A stretch of 50,669 nucleotides of DNA, taken from the NCBI GenBank assembly GCA_018669845.1, contig JABHSO010000197.1:1-50669 (forward strand). The letters are read 5' to 3'. Source of the DNA: Gammaproteobacteria bacterium. Its GTDB lineage: Bacteria > Pseudomonadota > Gammaproteobacteria > GCA-001735895. Both the position numbers and the translations under genes were made by a program. Below, piece by piece: positions 33,957-42,144 of this stretch. The notes under the pieces are model-generated. The model had not been told where the DNA came from, searched no databases, and was given only the letters and a program-made list of their open reading frames with translations. The stretch's first letter is position 1; every line of letters begins with the position of its first letter.

Positions 33957-34685
33957 TTAATCGTAGTCTGGATTCTGCCAGTCAACAGAAGGGGCCAGGT
34001 CTTTAGGGTCAACAGGAGTTCTTGAAACCCAGTTAATAACCATTTTCATTTCTTTATTAGAAAAACCTTTGATCTGTTTAACCATATCAGGGTTTGCGTT
34101 ACGACGCTTGCCATCTCTAATCCACTCAAACTGTCTCAGCATATACTCATAGTGCTGACCTTCTATACGTGGGTAGAATTTATCTGGCATGCCTTCGCCA
34201 TGATCGCCGTGACACTGGATACAGTTATCTTTATACAGCTTTTTACCTTCAGCAAATTCAGGCGTACCTTCAGCCCATTCACCTTTACCATTTTCAGGAT
34301 TCATCGGTAATGTTGCGATATATGCCGTTACGTCAGCCATAGCCTGTTCATCACCAATAGATTCAGGTAATGCAAATGGATACATTGTTGGGTTATCGCG
34401 GTTAAGTGCACGAATATCCGCTAATTGTTTGACCAGTACTTCTCGAGACTGTCCAGCAAGCTGCGGGAAAGTACCGTTAGTCATGCCCCAACCTTCTAGT
34501 AAATGACAGGCAGAACATACTTCATAAACTTCGATACCATTTTCACGATCCGGAGTGAGCGTCATGGCCACGTCTTTTTCGCCACCGTCTGCATTCCACT
34601 CGGCTTTACCAGCTGCTAATACTGTGCTGCTCATGGCTAGCCCAACTACTACAACTCCAGCCGTTGATAATAAATTAAATTTCAT
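33957..34685 (-). CDS. Diheme cytochrome c of the nos cluster
   Basis: A signal peptide (about 1-24) precedes two haem c sites: CSACH (about residue 57, in VCSACHLLEGWG) and CIQCH (about residue 157, in NCIQCHGDHGEGMPDKFYPR). The pattern of two class I domains fits cytochrome c4. It is 242 residues and sits where the clade II clusters have NosC-type cytochromes, though here between the monoheme cytochrome and nosB. It would carry electrons between NosGH and NosZ. Confidence 0.85.
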   Translation of the reverse strand: MKFNLLSTAGVVVVGLAMSSTVLAAGKAEWNADGGEKDVAMTLTPDRENGIEVYEVCSACHLLEGWGMTNGTFPQLAGQSREVLVKQLADIRALNRDNPTMYPFALPESIGDEQAMADVTAYIATLPMNPENGKGEWAEGTPEFAEGKKLYKDNCIQCHGDHGEGMPDKFYPRIEGQHYEYMLRQFEWIRDGKRRNANPDMVKQIKGFSNKEMKMVINWVSRTPVDPKDLAPSVDWQNPDYD

Positions 34686-34739
34686 AAGTATATTCTCTGT
34701 TAACCGTGTAAATTGAACTGTAAATTATTACATAAGTAG

Positions 34740-34783
34740 ATGCTAATATACTTGACTAACATCAAGCCAAGATATATTAGCAT
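34740..34783 (-). terminator. Hairpin between monoheme and diheme cytochrome genes, with FNR-like loop
   Basis: Arms ATGCTAATATA (34740-34750) and TATATTAGCAT (34773-34783) are perfect complements. The loop contains TTGACTAACATCAA (34752-34765), which has one mismatch to the FNR consensus and is itself an inverted repeat. So it may be either a terminator-like stem or a binding site upstream of the diheme gene. Confidence 0.5.
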
Positions 34784-34792
34784 TACTAATTA

Positions 34793-35110
34793 CTATTGAG
34801 TTGCTAACCAGTTAGCAATTTCCTGCATCTCTGCTTCATTAACCAATGACATAATGCCTTTCATTGCAGCAGTCTGGCCATTATTACGCTTACCAGATTT
34901 AATATCTTTCATCTGATTCATAGCATACGCAGCACTTTGTCCAGCAAGTTTTGGATAAATCGGTAGTAACGGAGATTTGGCATCTTTACCGTGACAAGAC
35001 CAGCAAGTTTTAGCCTGGTATAAAGCCGCGCCATCAGCCTGAGCAACAGGGCTCATAGAAAAAGCGATCATTGCCGCAGGGATAATTGCTAAAGTTTTTG
35101 TTAATTTCAT
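34793..35110 (-). CDS. Monoheme cytochrome c of the nos cluster
   Basis: The signal peptide (about 1-25, ending VAQA) is followed by a small class I domain with CWSCH in KTCWSCHGKDAKSPL. The distal Met is probably in AMKGIMSLVNEAEM. It is 105 residues. It follows nosZ directly (about 130 bp, two hairpins) and should be an electron donor to it, as NosC1 in Wolinella-type clusters. Confidence 0.85.
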   Translation of the reverse strand: MKLTKTLAIIPAAMIAFSMSPVAQADGAALYQAKTCWSCHGKDAKSPLLPIYPKLAGQSAAYAMNQMKDIKSGKRNNGQTAAMKGIMSLVNEAEMQEIANWLATQ

Positions 35111-35153
35111 AATTTCACCTAATTTTATGTGGAAATAAGTTTCCTAAACGAAA

Positions 35154-35179
35154 CAGGGGGAGCATAAATGCTCCCCCTG
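35154..35179 (-). terminator. Strong GC-rich hairpin after nosZ
   Basis: CAGGGGGAGCAT and ATGCTCCCCCTG are a perfect 12-bp inverted repeat with two unpaired bases between. Read in the minus direction it is followed by TTTCGTTT. It lies between nosZ and the monoheme cytochrome gene and may partly terminate or protect the nosZ message, raising NosZ over the downstream products. Confidence 0.65.
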
Positions 35180-35200
35180 AATTTAAGCTGAACAACTATA

Positions 35201-35232
35201 CTAGAGCTTTAAGCAAAAGCAAAAAGCTCTAG
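35201..35232 (-). terminator. Second hairpin directly after nosZ stop
   Basis: Arms CTAGAGCTTT (35201-35210) and AAAGCTCTAG (35223-35232) are perfect with a 12-nt loop. It begins 10 bp beyond the nosZ stop. Together with 35154-35179 it forms a tandem hairpin 3-prime of nosZ. Confidence 0.6.
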
Positions 35233-35241
35233 ATCAAGTTA

Positions 35242-37548
35242 TTACTTAGTTTTCACCTTTACGGCGCCATGCTCTTCCAGGAAGGTTTTAGCACGCAGAC
35301 CCATATCAGCAGTTTTTACCTGATACTGCCAATGCTGACCAGCCCAGAGTGTTGCATTCTGGTAGTCTCCTTTCTTGGCATAAGCTTCGGCTTTCTTCTT
35401 CGCTTCATCAGCAAAACCTAATTGGTCAGTCGCATCTTCAACCAGTGCTACAACTTCAGGGAAGTCTTTGTAGTTATGGCTAGTGATGAAACCTACAACA
35501 GAGTTTATAACCGCTTGAGTATCATTATTGGTTTTAACCTGCTTCATGTAATCCTTCTTGGTATAAGCCTGTCCTTCGGACATTTTAGTTTTCTTGGCTA
35601 CATAACCTTTAGGTTTAACTAACAGATAACCCTGCATTTCAAGGTGAAGTGCAGAACAGAACTCTGTGCAGTAATAAGGGTATACACCCGCTTTTTCTGC
35701 TTTAAAAGTTGCTGTTACTGTCTTACCAGGTTCGATAGATAACTGAACGTTTTCACTATAAACCGCAAAACCGTGAGTTTCATCTTCTGCACGTTCGAGG
35801 TTAGTCAAATGGACAGAAACAGTTTCACCTTCTTCAACTTCGATAATTTCAGGTGTAATGTGTGAACGAATAACTGTTCCGTAAACATGTACTACACCAT
35901 CTTTACGAACAACTTTCTCACGACCAGCACGAGTTTTATAAGGTGAACGCTTGTCAGTACGACTATCCCAACCAGACTTGTAACGAACTACTGGCTTCAA
36001 CTTGTCAGCTTTGATAGCGACAACATAGTGCGGTTCGCCTAAAGGTAAAGGCATATCATATAACAGTGACATCTTGGCATCTTTACCACCACTGATATCG
36101 ATCAGCTGATGATTCTGTGGATGCAATGGTCCAACAGGGTTGAAACGGTCAATTGCCAGTTTATTCAAAGCAACCAGGTATTTTCCATCAGGAGAAACCG
36201 AATCGCCTTCCATAGTCATTAAGTGACCAATGTTGTAATGGATATGAATTTGATCCAGAACTTTACCTTCACAGTAATCCCATTTAGTGACCATAGAGTC
36301 AACATAGATAGAAGTATAAACAACACATTCTGTTGCATCGTACTGCGTATGAAGAGGCCCTAAACCAACTTGAACCTGCTTATGTAAAGCGTCTTTCATA
36401 GCAATAATTGGAATTCCGTAAGGGTCTTTTCCTTCGAATTTCTTATTATCGATAGCTTTTTTGATTTTAGCCCAGCTATAAACCCATGCATGGCTGTCTA
36501 ACTTACCAGCAACAATGATATGAGTTCCATCAGGACTAACGTCAACACCGTGAGGACTCTTTGGCTCAGGAATCAGGTATAAAATACCTTCTTTCACAGC
36601 CTGATCCATAGTGATCATGTAAGAACCGTTTACTTTCTTCACTTTACCGGCAGCAACCAGTTCAGCTGCTTTCTTCCAGTTTGTTACGTGCATGAAGTCA
36701 GTATCTTTCGCAGAACAACCCGCTTCGAAAGGAGGACGACCTCTTTCAATACCACCGACATAACGCTCAGAACAGAAAGAGTTAGTGAAACCCCAGCCAT
36801 CACTGGCATTTTTACCAGCGTCAGATAAATCCTGACTGTATGGAGGAAGTTCGAAAGTAAATGAAGCATCTTCATCTATCTTTCCTTTCTTCATGTCGAA
36901 TTTCCAGTAAGTCACACCACCACGATATTTATCGTTGAATTCTTCAAGAGGTACGAAATCATTACTGATCGGTGCAGCATATTGTGCAGCTGACATGATG
37001 TAGTCAGTATTAGGTGTTACAAATGCACCACCGTGAGATGACTTATAAAAAGGGTTGCTTACGATTTGCTTGGTTTCAAAGTCATGCAGATCGATAACCG
37101 CGATACGTGGATTAGCTTTATCATTGATGAACAGGTATTTACCATTATATTCACCTTCAGTTTCTGAAAAAGCTGGGTGGTGAGTATCACCAAACTTCAG
37201 CTCTCCATCCAGCTCACCCTGATACAGGACACGCTTTGATTCATCATCAAAACCATAACCCTGCCATGGCTCTGGAGTAAATACACCAATGTATTTCAGA
37301 ATACGCATTGATGGAACACCGTAAACGATCACATGACCACTCTGACCACCTGATGCGAAAGCAAGGTATTCGTCACGACCGCCTGTTGGCGTATACGTCT
37401 TGGCGGCTGCCAAGATATCTTTTTCAGTTAAGCCACGAGCTTCCATGACTTCTTTAAGCGATTGAGCTGCTGTAGCAGTCGTGGCCAGACCTAAGCCTAA
37501 CCCTACCGTTAGCAGCGCAGCGCCGAGTTGTTTTAATCTTGGTTTCAT
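35242..37548 (-). CDS. nosZ: Nitrous oxide reductase, clade II (Sec-type)
   Basis: NosZ reduces N2O to N2. The start at 37548 (MKPRLKQLGAALL) has a GGTGGGG ribosome binding site; the frame is open further upstream. The signal peptide lacks a twin Arg, fitting the Sec-dependent clade II. The seven CuZ His are visible in order: DTHHPAFSETEG (two), SSHGGAFVTP, SPHGVDVSPDG, GPLHTQYDAT, NIGHLMTMEGDS and LGEPHYVVAI. The CuA motif is CTEFCSALHLEM (about residue 626), with CX3CX3HX2M complete. After it comes a ~110-residue helical tail without CXXCH. Wolinella NosZ has a haem c there; this one does not. It leads the nos run and has two palindromes upstream. Confidence 0.96.
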   Translation of the reverse strand: MKPRLKQLGAALLTVGLGLGLATTATAAQSLKEVMEARGLTEKDILAAAKTYTPTGGRDEYLAFASGGQSGHVIVYGVPSMRILKYIGVFTPEPWQGYGFDDESKRVLYQGELDGELKFGDTHHPAFSETEGEYNGKYLFINDKANPRIAVIDLHDFETKQIVSNPFYKSSHGGAFVTPNTDYIMSAAQYAAPISNDFVPLEEFNDKYRGGVTYWKFDMKKGKIDEDASFTFELPPYSQDLSDAGKNASDGWGFTNSFCSERYVGGIERGRPPFEAGCSAKDTDFMHVTNWKKAAELVAAGKVKKVNGSYMITMDQAVKEGILYLIPEPKSPHGVDVSPDGTHIIVAGKLDSHAWVYSWAKIKKAIDNKKFEGKDPYGIPIIAMKDALHKQVQVGLGPLHTQYDATECVVYTSIYVDSMVTKWDYCEGKVLDQIHIHYNIGHLMTMEGDSVSPDGKYLVALNKLAIDRFNPVGPLHPQNHQLIDISGGKDAKMSLLYDMPLPLGEPHYVVAIKADKLKPVVRYKSGWDSRTDKRSPYKTRAGREKVVRKDGVVHVYGTVIRSHITPEIIEVEEGETVSVHLTNLERAEDETHGFAVYSENVQLSIEPGKTVTATFKAEKAGVYPYYCTEFCSALHLEMQGYLLVKPKGYVAKKTKMSEGQAYTKKDYMKQVKTNNDTQAVINSVVGFITSHNYKDFPEVVALVEDATDQLGFADEAKKKAEAYAKKGDYQNATLWAGQHWQYQVKTADMGLRAKTFLEEHGAVKVKTK

Positions 37549-37641
37549 TTTATCCCCACCTTCATTAAATAAGAAACAGGTTTCAGTTACAGTTAAAATC
37601 CTGAGAACAGCTGATTCTGATCTCTGCGTCAAATTGTCGCA

Positions 37642-37655
37642 TTGACATATGTCAA
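37642..37655. promoter_or_regulatory. Perfect palindrome upstream of nosZ, CRP/FNR superfamily-like
   Basis: TTGACATATGTCAA is a perfect 14-bp palindrome centred about 100 bp before the nosZ ATG. The half-site TTGAC differs from FNR's TTGAT by one base. It could bind an NnrR/DNR-type nitric-oxide regulator or FNR. Confidence 0.5.
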
Positions 37656-37679
37656 AGGCTGGGGAATTATCAAATTTTA

Positions 37680-37693
37680 TTGATTTAGATCAA
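37680..37693. promoter_or_regulatory. FNR/ANR-type binding site upstream of nosZ
   Basis: TTGATTTAGATCAA matches TTGAT-N4-ATCAA exactly. It is centred about 138 bp before the nosZ ATG and 38 bp from the other palindrome. Oxygen-responsive control of nosZ is the likely role. Confidence 0.65.
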
Positions 37694-37753
37694 TCATTTG
37701 CTTTGGCACAATTGAACTTAACGCTAAATTACCAAGTTAAAACTTAAACCTGC

Positions 37754-39556
37754 TTAATCTAAAAGCTCATCCAGAGGAGCTGGGCGTGAAATAGCATATC
37801 CCTGTAAAAAATTGACGCCAATTTCAGATAACTTCTCAACTATTTCATCATTTTCTACAAACTCAGCAATTGTCTGCATACCTAAAACCTGCCCCACTTC
37901 ATTTACCGACTTGACGATAGCAAAATCAATCGGATCATGAGTAATATCCTTCACGAACATACCGTCAATCTTAAGAAAATTAACTGGTAAATTTTTGAGA
38001 TGTGCATAAGAAGCATGACCACTGCCAAAATCATCCAGAGAGAATTTACAGCCTAGCAGTTTAATCTCATCAATAAATTGTCTGGCTCTATACAAATCAT
38101 TCATTGCCGCAGTTTCAGTAATTTCAAAACAAACGGTGTCTTCTTTAATTTCAAATTCCTTGAATTGCTGTTTAATAAAGCCTGCCATAAATTTATCGGT
38201 AATAGATTGTCCTGATAAATTAATAGACAACATTACAGGTCTGGATAATTTTGAACCATGCTTCGACAGCCAGTTAAAAACCGTCTTAATAACCCACCGG
38301 TCAAGGGTTGTTGCCAGACCATACCGTTCAGCAGCTGGTAAAAACATAGCTGGCGAAATTATTTCACCGGTTTCTGACATCATGCGAACCAGAATTTCAT
38401 AATGAGTCTGTTTTTGATTTTCCTCAGTAGCCCTGATTTCCTGCTGAAACAGAGTCATCCTGTTATTTTCAAAAGCCTCGGTCAGCATATTAACAATAGA
38501 ACTTTCTTCACGTTTTTTTGCTGCAGCTGAGTCATATACCTGGACTCTGTTCCGTCCTCCCTCTTTTGCTGTGTAACAGGCAGCATCAGCTTCACTTAGC
38601 AAATTATCAGCCGTTTCTGTAGAACTCGAAAATGGCACAAGACCGATACTGACTCCAATATTAAATACCCGCCCCTTCCAGAAAAACCTGAAATCTTCTA
38701 TGGCAGACCGCAGTTTATTAGCCACCTTTAAACCAATATCTTTTGAGCAAAACTCCAGTAAAACCGCAAATTCATCACCACCCAGACGGGCAAAAGTATC
38801 ACGCTGTCTTAATTTACCGGACATTAACTTTGTTAGCTGCTTTAACAATTCATCACCAGCAGCATGACCCGCACTATCATTTACAATTTTGAACCTGTCA
38901 AGATCCATAAACAGCAAAATATTTTCACAGTCACCCTCTCTAGCTTTTACTACGGATTGTTGCAACCGTCTGTCAAACTCTCTACGATTTAACAAGCCAG
39001 TAAGTGCATCATGATTGGCCTGATACTCAATTTCATTGGCATGTGCCCTGGACTGAGATACATCATGGAAAACCAGAACCGCACCCACAACCAGTCCATC
39101 CGCATTCTTAATGGGGGCAGCACTATCTTCAATTGGAATTTCCATACCATGCCGATGAATTAACACGGTTTCGCTACCTAACTCAACAATCTCTTTTTTC
39201 TTTAAACACTGAATAACAGGATCTTCTACCTTTTTACCCGTCTTTTCGTTAACAACCATAAATACCTGGGAAATATGCCTGCCAGTTGCATCTTCTGCAT
39301 TCCAGCCACTGAGCCGTTCTGCAACAGGATTGATAGAATTAATTTCTCCATCAATATCCGTTGTGATAACCCCATCTCCAATCGAGTTAAGCGTGACGAT
39401 CGCTCGCTCATGCTCTTCCTTTAATTTTTGCTGAGCAATGACCAATTCAGAAACATCTGATATCGAAGCAATGACTTTACGCCCATCAGAATGGTCTAGC
39501 TGACTAAGCCCAACCTCTACTGCAAATTCTTTTCCATTTTTTTTTCGCCCCAGCAA
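37754..39556 (-). pseudogene. PAS-GGDEF-EAL half of a frameshifted sensor protein
   Basis: This is the second part of one gene broken by a frameshift near 39564-39571. The frame starts with the end of a PAS domain (LGRKKNGKEFAVEVGLSQLD), then a second PAS (about 45-165, SIGDGVITTDIDGEINSINP). A GGDEF domain follows (about 175-340; the motif is RLGGDEFAVLL, intact). An EAL domain closes it (about 350-600), with the motif YEILVRMM in place of EAL, IDDFGSGHASY-like LDDFGSGHASYAHL, and the QGYAISRPAP end. The apparent start is an internal TTG, so the half is unlikely to be made alone unless reinitiation occurs. The protein would set c-di-GMP levels in response to a periplasmic signal. It is immediately upstream of nosZ on the same strand. 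Confidence 0.8.
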
Positions 39557-40791
39557 ATGCCTACTTTTCCCATGAGTACTGTGTGCGGATTATTCTTTAA
39601 GCCCTCTCGATGTTTTGCATGTAATCCACGAACATTATCAGGCACAAGAATATCCATATTCTGGCCCAACAGCTCATCATCGTCATAGCCAAATATTGCA
39701 GCAGCACGTTTGTTGATTAACTCGATCAAGCCAGCTTCATTAATGACCAGCATGCCATAGGGGGCTGACATAAAGGTTTTTTGCAAATCCTGTTCACTCT
39801 TTTCTAGCGCCCGGGTACGCCGTTCAACTTTCAACTCCAGCTCATTGTTAGAACGTTTCAAGCCCTCTTCAGCCAACAGTCGCGAGCTTTCCTCTACCCA
39901 TAGCCGCCATAAAAAAATAAATAACACACTAACAAGCAATAAATAAGCATAACCAGAGCGAACCTGTAGCTTACTTTTGTACTCTGAAAATAGATCTGTA
40001 TTGGGTAAAGCCAGAATACTCCAACCCGTACCAGGCACTTGCTCCTTATAAAGCACTTTAGCCAGTATTTCGTTACTTAATGAATTACCAAACCAGGCAC
40101 TTTGATAAACTCCTTCAGCACTTAACTCAATTTTTTCAGGAGAAGCATTGTTCATAACCAGCAATGATTGACCTGGTATTTGTGAGTTTTTTAATAAATC
40201 CACTAATGATGCTATTTTAAAGCTAACAAAAAAAATCGGACTATTCTGTGTTGAGTCAACATTAACCATCACATCAAAATGGTAGTCATCTGGACTCTGA
40301 CCATGCATCACTACAGTCTCATGATGCTTGTCAGGGGACTGCGAAAAGAACTTAAGACCAACCTTGCATTCAGGACCTAGCTTTAACACTTTTTCCTCTA
40401 GCAAAGGCAAGCCATCATGATCTGTCAAAAGGTAGGTGAAATTATCAGGTAGATGGGTTTTTACTGATACTCTTAACAGTGAAAGATTATCTTCATCCAC
40501 CGGAAAATCTGCTATTCCCAGTAGTAACTCCTGATCTTCACGAACCAGAGCATTGACGACCTGGCGCCGCTGCTCCACTGACTGGCTTAAATTATAAACA
40601 GTACCTTTTACTGCTGCCTTCGCCAGGTCCAGTTGCGTATGGTAGTAACTGGAACTTTCAAACTGCACAAACCAGCCCAAAGCTATTGCCACTAACAAAA
40701 GCAGAATAAAAGAAGGCACTGCTATCAAAACAAATCGTTTTAAAGTCAGCGGCATCAAGGTGCTAAATTTATTGTGATCGCTATTTATCAA
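39517..40791 (-). pseudogene. Sensor half (periplasmic domain, coiled coil, PAS) of the frameshifted GGDEF-EAL protein
   Basis: This half has a membrane helix (about 18-42), a periplasmic sensing domain of ~230 residues (a Cache-like fold is likely), a second helix (about 282-298) and a coiled coil (LLAEEGLKRSNNELELKVERR). A PAS domain starts at about 340 (APYGMLVINEAGLIELINK) and breaks at ...TVLMGK, where the frame leaves into CWGEKKMEKNLQ. A normal PAS would continue MGKSRHLLGRKKNGKEF, which is found in the overlapping frame. A single missing base restores it, in the GGG or AAAA run. The two parts together would be a ~1000-residue sensor protein. Confidence 0.8.
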
Positions 40792-40938
40792 TTTTTTCTC
40801 TATGAGTCCGCTAGAGATTTAACAGGTTATCCAATTGATACATTTATAAACCTTAGTTTATAAGCTCGAGAAAACCATTTTTATTATTTATAGCTACTGA
40901 GTGTAGTAGAATTCTCAGGAGTTAACATAGATTAAAGA

Positions 40939-42009
40939 CTAACAAATTTTCGGAGTATCTTTAGGTTTGTCCCATGAATCAAGACACTTCGTCCTTTCTA
41001 CTTTTGCTAATTGTCCTATTTTTTTAACATGTTGATAAAATTCAGCATAATCACCCGCATGACTTTTTAATAATTTTCTGAAAACATTCACTCGTGAATG
41101 ATAAGTCGAAACCGATGCCAGCTTCGCATTATTCAGCTCTCCCTTAAACCAGTATTTAAAACCATCTGGAACCTCAAACCCCGATGAAAGCTGCTGATAG
41201 TCTTTTTTTAAATGCTCCAGAAGCAGACCTTTTTGCAACCTCTTTTCTCTCTCATCAAGCTCTTCTTTATATAATTGTGTTAATTGGGAGCGACCTCTTT
41301 CAATCAGTCTGGTGACTTTCAGGCGATTCTTTTGATACTGTTTATAACGTTTTAATTTTTCAAACTGTCCCTTGTTTAGCAGCCACTTTTCAACCGCACT
41401 ATATTGAACAGCCATGGCAAATGATTCATTAAACTGAGAATCCCCATCAATATACAAACGCTGATGCGCTAGCTCATGAAAAATAAGCCCTGCCAGACGA
41501 TATTCCGGCCAATATATAAAAGTGTTTAACACCGGGTCATCGAACCAGCCTAATGTCGAATACGCAGGGATATTAGCCACATAAACATCTTTACCCTGCT
41601 GTAGCAGAGTGCCTTTAAATTCCTCCAGCAGCTTTTCATCAAAATAGCCCCTATAACCCGCACAACCTACAATCGGATAACACCACCGTTGCAAAGCAGT
41701 CGAAAATTCTGCACTGGCAAACAGGTTTTTTAAAACATAACGGCGTCCCACATCTGCATATTGTGTATAACTATCTGACTTAGGTAAGTTGATTTCTTCA
41801 AATGCAAATTGACGGATACTGCCAACCAGTTTTAATTGCTGCTTTAACTTTTCCTCGATTAATTCATTCTGTAATAAGTCATCGATATCCTGTGTTTTCT
41901 GAATAATAGAAAGCTGGCCTTTAACGCTGTGCATGTAATATGACAAATCCGCACAGGCTGTCATTTGCAATACAACTATGGATACCAGAAATTTATAAAA
42001 ACCATTCAT
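40939..42009 (-). CDS. Putative zinc aminopeptidase lipoprotein (Aminopep family)
   Basis: The N-terminus MNGFYKFLVSIVVLQMTAC ends in a lipobox-like TAC. The core contains IFHELAHQRLYIDGDSQFNES, a HExxH zinc motif with a downstream Glu, within the family's YWPEYRLAGLIFHELAHQ. YRGYFDEK and AYSTLGWFDDPVLNTF are other conserved blocks of the predicted aminopeptidase family (Pfam Aminopep). It is 356 residues, average for the family. It is separated by about 135 bp from the divergent ggt gene. The substrate is unknown. Confidence 0.85.
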   Translation of the reverse strand: MNGFYKFLVSIVVLQMTACADLSYYMHSVKGQLSIIQKTQDIDDLLQNELIEEKLKQQLKLVGSIRQFAFEEINLPKSDSYTQYADVGRRYVLKNLFASAEFSTALQRWCYPIVGCAGYRGYFDEKLLEEFKGTLLQQGKDVYVANIPAYSTLGWFDDPVLNTFIYWPEYRLAGLIFHELAHQRLYIDGDSQFNESFAMAVQYSAVEKWLLNKGQFEKLKRYKQYQKNRLKVTRLIERGRSQLTQLYKEELDEREKRLQKGLLLEHLKKDYQQLSSGFEVPDGFKYWFKGELNNAKLASVSTYHSRVNVFRKLLKSHAGDYAEFYQHVKKIGQLAKVERTKCLDSWDKPKDTPKIC

Positions 42010-42144
42010 ATTTCTTCATTCTACATTTTTATTCCAGAAATCATCTATAACCCGAAACACATTAAATTAAAAGAAAAAGACGATATACTCGTTCGAGAAG
42101 ATTGATCTGATCTTATCCAAAAATAGAAACTCAAGCACGGGAAA

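Noticed and set aside
34752-34765. TTGACTAACATCAA as a definite FNR site
   Set aside because: It is in the loop of a perfect 11-bp hairpin within an operon gap, so it was listed as a hairpin with only a possible regulatory role.
35242-37548. Twin-arginine signal in NosZ (clade I)
   Set aside because: The N-terminus from the supported start has no RR pair before the hydrophobic stretch, so the protein is the Sec-type clade II form.
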